Origin: Phycisphaerales bacterium
GTDB taxonomy: Bacteria; Planctomycetota; Phycisphaerae; Phycisphaerales; UBA1924
Length of the DNA: 64,000 nucleotides
Direction: 5' to 3'
Assembly (NCBI GenBank): GCA_947459215.1
Contig: CANHCQ010000010.1
Span: 50,856 to 114,855 of the forward strand
Below are positions 1 to 7,672 of this stretch, one piece after another (positions within the stretch are counted from its first letter, which is position 1; the number at the start of each line of letters is the position of its first letter). The notes below the pieces were generated by a model. The model did not search any database and was not told where the DNA came from. It worked only from the letters and a program-made list of their open reading frames with translations. The position numbers were made by a program, and so were the translations under genes.

Positions 1-313
1 TGTCTTCGGTGCCGAGGGTGCCGGTGGCGATACCGGGGAGACGAAAGCCCGGTCTGGCGCGGCGATCGGTCATGCGCCGCTTGAGCAGCGGCCCGATCAG
101 CCGCAACCACCATGGGGGGTGAAAGCCATGCCCATCGAAGCTCTCGTCGATCCACCATGCGAGATGTCCGAAGATCTGACCGGTGCTCCAGTTGCCCAGT
201 CGTTGCAGCGATCCCGCGCGTTCATGCGCGGCGAGGCGCTCGGCTTCCGCGAGGACTTCGCCGAGCGTCGTGAAGGTCAGCTCACGCGGCTGCACACGTC
301 GGGTCTGGATCAT
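1..313 (-). CDS. DUF1569 family protein (3' end cut off by window start)
   Basis: Reading the minus strand from the ATG at 311-313 gives about 104 codons without a stop up to the window edge. The product begins MIQTRRVQPRELTFTTLGEV and continues with LQRLGNWSTGQIFGHLAWW and then a Pro/Trp-rich stretch followed by LIGPLLKRR. The 'GNWSxGQ..xHLA' signature matches DUF1569, a small DinB-like alpha-helical family of unknown function common in planctomycetes. The family is about 150-180 residues, so roughly a third is missing. There is no strong Shine-Dalgarno before the ATG. The gene lies 47 bp downstream of fabF on the same strand and may be cotranscribed. Family assignment is from memory of the motif; function is unknown. 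Confidence 0.7.
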   Translation of the reverse strand, partial: MIQTRRVQPRELTFTTLGEVLAEAERLAAHERAGSLQRLGNWSTGQIFGHLAWWIDESFDGHGFHPPWWLRLIGPLLKRRMTDRRARPGFRLPGIATGTLGTED

Positions 314-360
314 GATCGTGCAAAGATGGAGAGCGCGTCCGCGGTCTGGCGCTCGGGCGA

Positions 361-1662
361 TCAGCCCTTGTATTCGCCGAAGATCAGCGTCACGTTGTGA
401 CCGCCGAAGCCGAACGTGTTGTTCATCACGTACTTCACGCGGCGCTCGCGGGCGTGGTGCGCGACGAGATCAATATCGAAGCCCTCATCGGGGCTGTCGA
501 GATTGATGGTGGGGGGGATGACGCCGTCGGTGATGGCATGGATGCAGGCGATGGATTCGACCGCACCGGAGGCACCGAGGCAGTGGCCGTGCATGCTCTT
601 GGTGCTGCTCATGAGCAGCTTGCCGCCGGCGGACTTCTTGGCGTGATCGCCGAAGACGCTGCCGACGGCTGAGACCTCGGCCTTGTCGCCCAGGGGCGTG
701 CTGGTACCGTGGGCGTTGACGTAGCCGATGTCGGCGATGTTGAGTTTCGCGTCGCGGAGGGCCATGCGCATCGAGCGTGCCGCGCCGTCACCGGCCGCAT
801 CGGGCGCGGTGATGTGTCCGGCATCGCTGCTGTTGCCGCTGCCGACCAGCTCGGCGTAGATGCGAGCACCGCGATTCTTGGCGTGCTCTTCGCTTTCGAG
901 CACGAGCATCGCCGCACCTTCGGAAAGCACGAAGCCGTCGCGGTCCTTGTCGAAGGGGCGGCTGGCGCGGGTCGGATCGTCGTTGCGGGTGCTGAGGGCC
1001 CGCATCACCATGAAGGCGCCGATGCAAAGGGGCGACACGGCGGCCTCGCAGCCGCCGGTGACCATGACATCGGCCCAGCCGCGCTGGATCATGTGGGCGG
1101 CGTCGGCAATCGCGTGCCCCGAGCTGGCGCACGCGGTGGCGTGGGCCGCCGCGGGACCCTTCAGGCCGTACTTGATCGAAACGTTGCCGGTGGTGGCGTT
1201 GACCATCAGCCGCGGGACGGTGAAGGGGCTGAGGCGATCGGGCGCCCGCTCGACCATCGTGTAGACGCCTTCTTCGATGGTGATGATGCCGCCGATGCCG
1301 GAGCCGATCACGACGCCGCAGTGCTCGGCGTTCTCCTTGGAGAAATCGATGCCCGAATCGGTGACGGCCTCGACGGCGGCGCCCATGCCAAGGTGGGTGA
1401 CGCGATCAAGACGCTTGGCCTCGCGGAATTCAAGGATCGGGGGCTTGCCGTCGATCGAAGCGGAAATGTCGAACCCGCGGACCTCGCCGCCGATGGTGAC
1501 GTCCCACTTTGGGTAGCGTTTGAAGGATTCACCGGTGATGGTGCTGATGCCGCTCTTGCCTTCGCGCATAGCGGCCCAGGTGGTCTTGGCATCGAGGCCG
1601 ATATTGGTGACGGCACCGATCCCGGTGACGACGACGCGGCGGTTGGGGCTTCCAACGAGCAT
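361..1662 (-). CDS. fabF: 3-oxoacyl-[acyl-carrier-protein] synthase II
   Basis: Condensing enzyme of type II fatty acid synthesis in the cytosol; it elongates acyl-ACP with malonyl-ACP. The protein is 433 residues, normal for FabF (about 410-430). It starts MLVGSPNRRVVVTGIG, where the family normally begins. The frame is open 41 codons further upstream, but that Pro/Ala-rich stretch is not FabF-like. The catalytic Cys lies in TACASSGHA (about residue 178), and the two His lie in NAHGTSTPLGD and MHGHCLGASG. The KS signature around the Cys and the C-terminal FGFGGHN are present. A GGAAGG stretch precedes the chosen ATG at long spacing. acpP lies just upstream on the same strand, so the carrier and its synthase form the usual pair; plsX, fabD, fabG and rpmF are not in this window. 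Confidence 0.95.
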   Translation of the reverse strand: MLVGSPNRRVVVTGIGAVTNIGLDAKTTWAAMREGKSGISTITGESFKRYPKWDVTIGGEVRGFDISASIDGKPPILEFREAKRLDRVTHLGMGAAVEAVTDSGIDFSKENAEHCGVVIGSGIGGIITIEEGVYTMVERAPDRLSPFTVPRLMVNATTGNVSIKYGLKGPAAAHATACASSGHAIADAAHMIQRGWADVMVTGGCEAAVSPLCIGAFMVMRALSTRNDDPTRASRPFDKDRDGFVLSEGAAMLVLESEEHAKNRGARIYAELVGSGNSSDAGHITAPDAAGDGAARSMRMALRDAKLNIADIGYVNAHGTSTPLGDKAEVSAVGSVFGDHAKKSAGGKLLMSSTKSMHGHCLGASGAVESIACIHAITDGVIPPTINLDSPDEGFDIDLVAHHARERRVKYVMNNTFGFGGHNVTLIFGEYKG

Positions 1663-1808
1663 CGGGGCTGTAAATCCTTCCAGGAGCGGCGGAGCCGCCG
1701 CGGTGAAGACGATGGCAGCGACGACACGCGGGGCGCGTGCCGATGCCGGAAGCGGCAAAGGCGGCGCGCGGGGGTCATCCCGCACGCCGCGGTTGAATAC
1801 ACAGGGCT

Positions 1809-2063
1809 TTAGCTCTTGGCGCCGGCGCGGGCCTGCTTGATGAAGTCGATGGCCTCGCCAACGGTCTTGATCTTCTCGGCGTGCTCATCCGGGATTTCGG
1901 TCTCGAACTCGTCCTCGAACTCCATGACGAGCTCGACGGTGTCGAGGCTGTCGGCGTTGAGGTCGTCGACGAAACGGGTGGTGCGGCTGATCTTGGCCTT
2001 ATCGGCGCCCATCTGCTCTGCCACGATCTCGATCACTTTCGCTTCGATCTCTTGGTCGGTCAC
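1809..2063 (-). CDS. acpP: Acyl carrier protein
   Basis: 84-residue acidic acyl carrier protein that carries fatty-acyl intermediates on 4'-phosphopantetheine. The attachment site is Ser39 in the [13 protein letters not shown] motif, which is intact. The start chosen is GTG at 2061-2063, because an AGGAG sits 7 nt before it and the product then begins [17 protein letters not shown], like other ACPs. The ORF stays open upstream but that part is Arg-rich and not ACP-like. It is followed by fabF after a gap of about 145 bp. A possible -10 box (TAGAAT on the minus strand) lies at 2183-2188 without a convincing -35. Confidence 0.96.
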   Translation of the reverse strand: MTDQEIEAKVIEIVAEQMGADKAKISRTTRFVDDLNADSLDTVELVMEFEDEFETEIPDEHAEKIKTVGEAIDFIKQARAGAKS

Positions 2064-2311
2064 AAGCAATCTCCTGGCGGCAGACAGGCCTTTGCAACCC
2101 GCAGCCGACCCGGCCGACGCCCGCGCGTCGCAGTTCCCGAGCCGTCTACGAAGCGGCCACGCCGTACTCCGAGACAGCCCGATTCTACGCAACTCCCGGG
2201 ACTGGGGCGAGGGAAAGCAATCAGCGGGGGTGGGGCCTTCAGGACCCCGCTGGTGAGCGTTTGCAAACAAGTTCGCGACTGGTCGGACCCGACGGTCGCA
2301 TCAGGGCAAAG
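2064..2311. other. acpP upstream region, no gene seen
   Basis: Noncoding stretch upstream of acpP. It holds a possible acpP -10 box at 2183-2188 and a hairpin at 2222-2252 with arms CAGCGGGG / CCCCGCTG and no T-tract. Open frames here have no recognisable product. The terminator of the next gene follows at 2312. Confidence 0.4.
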
Positions 2312-2335
2312 AAAAAGACCGGCCAGCGGCCGGTC
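2312..2335 (-). terminator. Rho-independent terminator of the DUF1444 gene
   Basis: On the minus strand a perfect GACCGGCC / GGCCGGTC stem with a 3-nt loop is followed by five T. It lies about 40 bp after the stop of the gene ending at 2376. Confidence 0.85.
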
Positions 2336-2375
2336 TGTCGGATGCACACAGCCTGATGTCCCATGCCTCCCGCGA

Positions 2376-3188
2376 TCACGCCGCTTCGGCTTCGGGAAGA
2401 TCGTCCACCGTGCCGGCCACGCCGTCGCGGGTGACGTAGAAGAAATCGGGCGAGATCGGATAGGGCAGGCGCTTGTAGTCGTGCTCGACGCGGGCCCGCA
2501 GGCGATTGACGAAGGTGTCGGGTCCGGGCGAGATGGCGACGAACATGTCGCGGGCCGGGGTGGCGACATAGAAGTCGCCGTTGAGCTGGGCCGCGAGGCG
2601 GCCGTGCAGTTCGCTCAGGAGCAATCGCGCCGCGTCGTAGCCGTCGTGCTGGCTCATGATGGCCGCGCGGCCACCTTCCTTGCTCTCGACAACCTGGATG
2701 TCGAGCTCGGGGGCGTACGCCTCCAGGTTCTCGCGGCTGATCTCGTCGAGATCCTCGGGCGTCACCTTCCAGCGGATGAGCTGCTCGGTCGTGATGCTCA
2801 CCGTCATCTGCGGCAGGTCGGTCACGAAGACGATCACCGTGTTGTTCACAAACGGCACGTGGGCGACCTGCTCACGCGAGAGATGCCGGAAGATCGAGAC
2901 CGGCTGGATCCGCGGCATGATCCGAGGCCGCGCGAACTCGAACGACATGCTGTTCATCTGCATCGCATCGCCAGCGAAGAGCTGATCGAGGTAATGCTCC
3001 ACGATCTCCTGCCCGCGCACCGGCTCGTGGTTCACCATGCGGAACAGATTCTCGAGATCAAGGCGGCGCCCGTTCACGAGCAGCTCGCGCGGCCCGACGA
3101 GGTCGATCGCGTACGCCGGCTGCAGCTTCTTCAGCATCGAGGCAACGGCTTCGGCGAATGCTTCCGGCTCACGCGGCATGCTGGTCAT
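2376..3188 (-). CDS. DUF1444 family protein (YtpQ-like)
   Basis: 270-residue cytosolic protein that resembles the DUF1444/YtpQ family (B. subtilis YtpQ), whose biochemical role is unknown. Supporting stretches are the LVGPRELLVNGRRLDLENLF region (about residues 30-50), then VNNTVIVFVTDLPQMTVSIT and a C-terminal LLLSELHGRLA...FYVATPARDMFVA segment. No signal peptide or membrane helix is seen. The start is ATG at 3186-3188, with a second Met four codons in. It is a single-gene unit with a strong terminator and is divergent from the next gene. Confidence 0.7.
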   Translation of the reverse strand: MTSMPREPEAFAEAVASMLKKLQPAYAIDLVGPRELLVNGRRLDLENLFRMVNHEPVRGQEIVEHYLDQLFAGDAMQMNSMSFEFARPRIMPRIQPVSIFRHLSREQVAHVPFVNNTVIVFVTDLPQMTVSITTEQLIRWKVTPEDLDEISRENLEAYAPELDIQVVESKEGGRAAIMSQHDGYDAARLLLSELHGRLAAQLNGDFYVATPARDMFVAISPGPDTFVNRLRARVEHDYKRLPYPISPDFFYVTRDGVAGTVDDLPEAEAA

Positions 3189-3567
3189 GTCTCAAACCCC
3201 TCGCGTCGGATCGGACCCCCTCTCACCAACACCAGCCACCACCGGCGGGACGCTCGTGAGTACGAAGACCGACGAAATGGGCCATCGGCGTTCTATTCGC
3301 ACGCCAGTGTCGGCAGATCGCCCCATCTCACACAACCAGCCCGCGCAGATCGCGCGACTGCCAGAATTGGCCCAGGTCGAGCGCAAAGGATGCGAGATGG
3401 GGCCGGTAACTGTCGGAAGGGGACACGTGTCGAGGTGGCGAGAGAGAGGCGAGACGCCGCGGCACGCTTCCCCGCCCTCGGCACCTCGACACCTCGACAC
3501 CTCGACACCTCGACACCTCGGCCCCTTCGTCCTGAAACCGCTCTCAGCCGATTCCGAACGACTCTGC
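3189..3567. other. Divergent intergenic region
   Basis: Noncoding region between the divergent DUF1444 gene and the membrane-protein gene at 3568. It contains an 8-bp tandem repeat (listed separately) and no recognisable product in any frame. Promoters for both sides should lie here, but no clear -35/-10 pair was identified. Confidence 0.4.
3482..3520. repeat. 8-bp tandem repeat, about 5 copies
   Basis: Perfect copies of CACCTCGA, 4.9 units, about 50 bp before the next start codon. Such short arrays can change copy number by slippage. Confidence 0.9.
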
Positions 3568-4407
3568 ATGCTCGACGCACCCGCCATGGCGCTCCGCATC
3601 GCCGCCTCTCCGGTCTGGCTGTTGTGGCGTGGCTACCTCATGCTCTGGTGGGCGTTTGACGATTCGCCGGAGCGTGCCGCGGCCCGCCTTTCGGCGAAGA
3701 CCACCGCCGCCGCCGATGTTGCGCCGCCCAAGTTCGTCGAGGGCGGCGATTCCGGCCAAGCCAGCGCGTTCGAGTGGACCGATTCGCGTCCGCCCAAGCG
3801 TCCGCTCCCGCCCCCGATGCCGCGGCCCGAGGCCTTGCTCAAGGGTGCGTTCGCGGGTTCGATGGTTCTGTGCGGCATGTCGAGCGTCATCGCGGCGGCG
3901 CTGGCCGCCGGCGATGCCATCTCCCCGGCTCGTGCCGGAGCGCTGTGGCTGTGGTTCAGCGCGATCGTCGTGATCGGCAGCGTGCTGGGCGTGCGCCGCA
4001 TTGCCAGAAAGCGATGGGAGAAGCCCAAGGGTCCGATCGGGCGAGCGAAGGACGCGACGGTGCACGCGGCAAAGGTCGCGAAGGACGCCGCGGTCGATCG
4101 CGCGATCGCCGCGATCCACTTCATCCGAGGCGAAAAGAGCCCGGGTACGAACCTCCAGAATTCACCCCCGGCCGAAGCGAGCGCGACCGAGTCGCAAGCG
4201 GTTCGAGACACATCCCCGAAGGGACAGGTCGGCGCGGTCCGACGAGCCGCAGGGGTCGCTGCACGCGGTGTCGGTCACGCATCTCACCAGATTTCAACGC
4301 GCTTGGTGCCTGCGGTCGCGCGGGGGGCTCGAGGTGTTCTCGACCCTCTGCGCGATCGCGCTGCGGTCGGGCTGGCTTGGGCTTCGCGGAAGATCGCCAA
4401 GGGCTAG
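3568..4407 (+). CDS. Hypothetical membrane protein
   Basis: 279 residues, not recognised. It starts MLDAPAMALRIAASPVWLLW; the frame is open upstream but runs through the tandem repeat, so the ATG at 3568 is preferred even though no Shine-Dalgarno is seen. Possible membrane segments are near residues 8-30 and two helices around 95-150 (GSMVLCGMSSVIAAALAAG and ALWLWFSAIVVIGSVLGV). Between them is a Pro-rich linker. The C-terminal third is basic and Ala/Lys-rich with a degenerate repeated pattern (AKDATVHAAKVAKDAAVDRA), suggesting an amphipathic cytoplasmic helix. It is convergent with plsY (45 bp apart). Confidence 0.6.
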   Translation: MLDAPAMALRIAASPVWLLWRGYLMLWWAFDDSPERAAARLSAKTTAAADVAPPKFVEGGDSGQASAFEWTDSRPPKRPLPPPMPRPEALLKGAFAGSMVLCGMSSVIAAALAAGDAISPARAGALWLWFSAIVVIGSVLGVRRIARKRWEKPKGPIGRAKDATVHAAKVAKDAAVDRAIAAIHFIRGEKSPGTNLQNSPPAEASATESQAVRDTSPKGQVGAVRRAAGVAARGVGHASHQISTRLVPAVARGARGVLDPLRDRAAVGLAWASRKIAKG

Positions 4408-4452
4408 CGCGACGCGCGTGCGACGGCGTGTGAGCCTGCAGAGACGCGCGGC

Positions 4453-5217
4453 TCACGTGGCCTGCTTTCGCGCTCCCACTTTCGGCTCCGTGCCAGCGCG
4501 GATTCTCGCGATGTTGGCCCGGTGCTTCACGATCACCGTCGTTGCCATCACGGCCGTTGCGACGATCGAGGGCAGCAGCCATGGCGACTCGCCGAGTGGG
4601 CCGTCGTTGGTCAAACGGCGAACACCCGCGAGCGCGAGCAGCGAGATCGGGAGCGTGCACGCCGCTAGGAGCGATGCGAGGCTGACGTACTTCCACGTCT
4701 TGAGCGCGACGACGAACACCCCGAACGCTGCCAGGCCTGCGATAGTGAGCACTGGGAAGACCCCCAGCACGGCGCCAAGGCCGGTGGCGATGCCCTTGCC
4801 CCCCTTGAACGCCAGCCACGGGCAAAACATGTGTCCCAGGATTGGCGCGACCATCACGCCGAGCCACAGGCCCATCTCTCGGGGCGAGAGGTTCCACCGC
4901 GCCGCGAGCCCAGAGAGCAGGCCAATCACCAGTACCGGCCCGAAGCCCTTCAGGAAATCCACGCCGAAGCACAGCACCCATGCCTTGGGCCCCAAGATCC
5001 GCCCGACATTGGTTGCGCCGATGTTGCCCGACCCGTGCTTGCGAATATCGATTCCGCGTGCCTTGCCGATCAGGTAACCGGTGGGGAGTGACCCACACAA
5101 AAACGCGATCAGCACCGCGAGGGCCCACGTCCCAACGTTCCAGTCGGAGGGCTGGAGCACGGAAGGGGCCGGACCGACCTGGAGATTGATGTTCGCAACC
5201 ATGAAATCCAGAGGCAT
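4453..5217 (-). CDS. plsY: Glycerol-3-phosphate acyltransferase (acyl-phosphate dependent)
   Basis: Inner-membrane enzyme transferring the acyl group from acyl-phosphate to sn-glycerol-3-phosphate, the first step of phospholipid synthesis. 254 residues with about six hydrophobic helices. The family motifs are present: GSLPTGYLIGK followed by GSGNIGATNVGRILG, then FKGGKGIATGLGAVLG, and the C-terminal KHRANIARIRAGTEPK. The start chosen is the ATG at 5215-5217; a second ATG five codons later (5200-5202) is equally possible. The C-terminal loop before the last helix is slightly longer than in compact PlsY proteins. It is divergent from the BI-1 gene. Confidence 0.95.
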   Translation of the reverse strand: MPLDFMVANINLQVGPAPSVLQPSDWNVGTWALAVLIAFLCGSLPTGYLIGKARGIDIRKHGSGNIGATNVGRILGPKAWVLCFGVDFLKGFGPVLVIGLLSGLAARWNLSPREMGLWLGVMVAPILGHMFCPWLAFKGGKGIATGLGAVLGVFPVLTIAGLAAFGVFVVALKTWKYVSLASLLAACTLPISLLALAGVRRLTNDGPLGESPWLLPSIVATAVMATTVIVKHRANIARIRAGTEPKVGARKQAT

Positions 5218-5337
5218 CGGTGCAGAATAGCGTCGAAGTTGCGATGTCGCGGCGACGAACAAAGCGGTGGCGAGATCCGAACAATGGTCGATACACTGCT
5301 CGCGTTCGATTCCGCAGCAAACGCAGGGAAACCAAAC

Positions 5338-6156
5338 ATGTTGAACTCCAGCAACCCGACCATGAAGGCCTTCGACCGACCGATCGAAGCTCCGCGCTGG
5401 GAGGACTTGGCGGCGTCTGCGTCCGGTCAGGCTTCCGCGGCACAAGGGGCCGTGATGACCGTCCGCGGGACCGCCATCAAGACGGGCTTCCTGCTGGCGA
5501 TTGTGGTTGTTTCCGCAGCCATGTCGTGGATGAAGTTCGAACCCCTGGTCCAGGCCAAGCAGGCCGGGGCGATCATGCCTTGGTTTCTCGGTTCCATGCT
5601 TGGCGGGCTGGTGCTCTCCCTGATCGTGAGCTTCAAGCCCACGACGGCGCCCTACTTGGCCCCGATCTACGCCGCGGTCCAGGGCGTGTTCCTCTCTGCC
5701 CTCTCGCTGTTTATCTCGCTGCAGTTCCTCAAGGGCGTCGAGGGTGCTCTGATCTTCCAGGCCATGACGCTCACGTTTGGCATCGCGGGTGCAACGTTTA
5801 TCGCGTATGCGTCGGGCTTGGTCCGCATCGGCGGAATGGTCGCCAAGATCATGACGGTGGCGATGCTCGGACTGGTGCTCTATTCGGTCGCGCTCTTGCT
5901 CTGCAACGGCCTGCTCAACATGAACGTTCCGAACCTCTGGTCGAGCACGACGCCCATGGGCATCGCGTTCTCCGGCTTTGTCGTTCTGCTCGCGTCGTTC
6001 TCGCTGGTGCAGGACTATCAGGTCATTGAGGAATCTGCCGCCGCGGGCGCGCCCAAGCACATGGAGTGGTACGGCGCGTTCGCGCTCACCGTCACGCTCG
6101 TGTGGCTCTATATCGAGGTGTTGCGTCTGCTCGCCAAGCTCCGCGGGCGGGAGTGA
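5338..6156 (+). CDS. Bax inhibitor-1/YccA family membrane protein
   Basis: 272-residue polytopic membrane protein of the BI-1 superfamily. Members are proposed pH-sensitive calcium leak channels, but the bacterial role is mostly unknown. The cytosolic N-terminus (about 50 residues) is followed by seven hydrophobic segments, and the C-terminus carries the diagnostic pattern of a D..VI....A..GAPK..EWY.A..L.VTLVWLYIE.LRLL type (about residues 225-268). The ATG at 5338 is chosen because it has a GGGA about 9 nt upstream. It is followed 14 bp later by a lipoprotein gene on the same strand, suggesting an operon. Confidence 0.88.
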   Translation: MLNSSNPTMKAFDRPIEAPRWEDLAASASGQASAAQGAVMTVRGTAIKTGFLLAIVVVSAAMSWMKFEPLVQAKQAGAIMPWFLGSMLGGLVLSLIVSFKPTTAPYLAPIYAAVQGVFLSALSLFISLQFLKGVEGALIFQAMTLTFGIAGATFIAYASGLVRIGGMVAKIMTVAMLGLVLYSVALLLCNGLLNMNVPNLWSSTTPMGIAFSGFVVLLASFSLVQDYQVIEESAAAGAPKHMEWYGAFALTVTLVWLYIEVLRLLAKLRGRE

Positions 6157-6169
6157 TCGGGCGATCGTC

Positions 6170-7003
6170 ATGCGGAAACGCTCCATCGCCGTCGGTTGCG
6201 GCCGCGCAGCGGCGACGGCGGCGCTGTGGGCAGTCTTCGTGGGTTGCGAGCGACGCGATCCCTTGCCGCGACCCGCAGCCGCCCCGAGCGCCGCGGAATC
6301 ACCGAATCCGCGGCCTTCGCCAGCTCCCGTCGCAGAACGGAGCGTCAGGGACCCATTCACGCCCTCTGCCCACGGCTTCGCCTTCCAGAATCACTTTCCC
6401 GGCGTCGGTCTGCCCACGGCTCTGGTCGGAACCGGCTCCAACATCGTTGATGCGAACGCCTTTGGTCTCTGTGGCGGCATGTCCGCCGCCGCCGCGGACT
6501 TTTTCCTCGCCAAGCGACCAGTGCCCACGCTCGATGCGCCGCCGGTCCGCGGCACGGCGTTGTACGAGTATCTGTATCTCAGGCAAGCGGAATCGATCGG
6601 GCCGGGCATCGCCGGCGGGCTCAAGTTCGTGGAGTGGATGCGGTTCAGCGACGACGAGCTGCGGGAACGAACCAGGCAGGAACTCGTCGCGATCCGTGAG
6701 GCGATAGAAGCCCGCGGCGTCGCTCCGATCGGGCTTGTGCTCGCCCGCTTCGGCGGCCCGCCGAGGGCACGGGCCGCATCCGACAATCATCAGGTACTCG
6801 CGCTCCGCGTGGTCGATGGAAACACCCACCCGAGCATCGAGATCTACGACCCCAACTTTCCGGGCGACGATTCCGTTCGCATCGACCTCGACGGATTTTC
6901 CCGCGGCCCGGGTGTCGTTGGTCATCGCGTTCGGCAGTTCGGCCGGCCGACGCCCGTCCGCGGCGTGATGCTCATGCCCTACGAGCCACGGACGCCGCCG
7001 TGA
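6170..7003 (+). CDS. Putative lipoprotein with papain-like Cys-His-Asp arrangement
   Basis: 277 residues. The N-terminus is basic (MRKRS), then hydrophobic, ending VFVGC26, a plausible lipobox; a Pro/Ala-rich linker follows. The globular part contains NAFGLCGGMSAAAADFF (Cys about residue 104), DNHQVLAL (His about 206) and IYDPNFPGD (Asp about 225). This order, together with the helix after the Cys, resembles papain-like cysteine peptidases and an uncharacterised bacterial family with an 'FGLCGGM...' signature. No peptidase activity is shown. The start is ATG at 6170, 14 bp after the BI-1 gene. The product is probably outer-membrane or periplasmic. Confidence 0.65.
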   Translation: MRKRSIAVGCGRAAATAALWAVFVGCERRDPLPRPAAAPSAAESPNPRPSPAPVAERSVRDPFTPSAHGFAFQNHFPGVGLPTALVGTGSNIVDANAFGLCGGMSAAAADFFLAKRPVPTLDAPPVRGTALYEYLYLRQAESIGPGIAGGLKFVEWMRFSDDELRERTRQELVAIREAIEARGVAPIGLVLARFGGPPRARAASDNHQVLALRVVDGNTHPSIEIYDPNFPGDDSVRIDLDGFSRGPGVVGHRVRQFGRPTPVRGVMLMPYEPRTPP

Positions 7004-7116
7004 CCATGGGTTCATCCGGGCTCATCGGGCCAGCGTGACAGAACAACCCAGTCGGGGATGCCCGCCCGAGCGGCACGCCGGTTGCGTTGACCCAACGGAA
7101 CCTCTGCGCGAAACCC

Positions 7117-7470
7117 ATGCCCAAGACCGACGACAACCTTCAGCAGATCCTCCGACTCAACGTCCCGGTTGTGGTGCGGCTGGGCGAGCGGCACATGACA
7201 GTCAGCGAGGTCGTGGGCCTCGTCCCCGGAGCGATCATCGAGCTGCCCAAGCCGGCGGATTCCGAGCTCGACCTGCTTGTCAACAACAAGCCCATCGGGC
7301 AGGGTGTGGCGGTCAAGGTGGGCGAGAACTTCGGCCTGAAGGTCACCTTTATCGGGGACCTGAAAGAACGTGTACGGGCCCTGGGGTCGGTCACGCTCAC
7401 CGTCACCGAAACCGTGGACGGGAACGCCTCGGACCTTGCCGATCGTCTGCTCAGCGGCAGCGCGGCGTGA
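7117..7470 (+). CDS. fliN: Flagellar motor switch protein FliN (SpoA domain)
   Basis: 117-residue protein that is essentially one SpoA/FliN domain. The stretch ILRLNVPVVVRLGERHMTV, then LVPGAIIELPKPADSELDLLVNN, then GQGVAVKVGENFGLKVT is typical of the C-ring protein FliN. FliN binds FliM and CheY-type signals and docks the export ATPase. The ATG at 7117 is used; an in-frame TTG 30 bp upstream is less likely. It stands alone here, about 29 kb from the flagellar cluster at 36.5-51 kb. The C-terminal 25 residues (TVTETVDGNASDLADRLL) extend past the domain. Confidence 0.9.
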   Translation: MPKTDDNLQQILRLNVPVVVRLGERHMTVSEVVGLVPGAIIELPKPADSELDLLVNNKPIGQGVAVKVGENFGLKVTFIGDLKERVRALGSVTLTVTETVDGNASDLADRLLSGSAA

Positions 7471-7672
7471 CTTTGTGTGAAAAACGTGAACCCGCCGCGC
7501 AAAGGCTGCACGCCGCAGCCGTTGCCCGGCATCATCTGCGCCAACCCGGCCGGACGGGTTGAATCCGCGTGCCGCCGCGATCGATCCAAGTGGTTGGGAG
7601 TTCGTCCGGTCCCCGGTGCTCTCACCCCGCTGCGGGGTGGTCACCGCGTCCGCCCTACCTTGAAGCACCCGC

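Noticed and set aside
1881..3659. 592-codon plus-strand frame
   Set aside because: Runs antisense to acpP and the DUF1444 gene, both well supported, and through a terminator.
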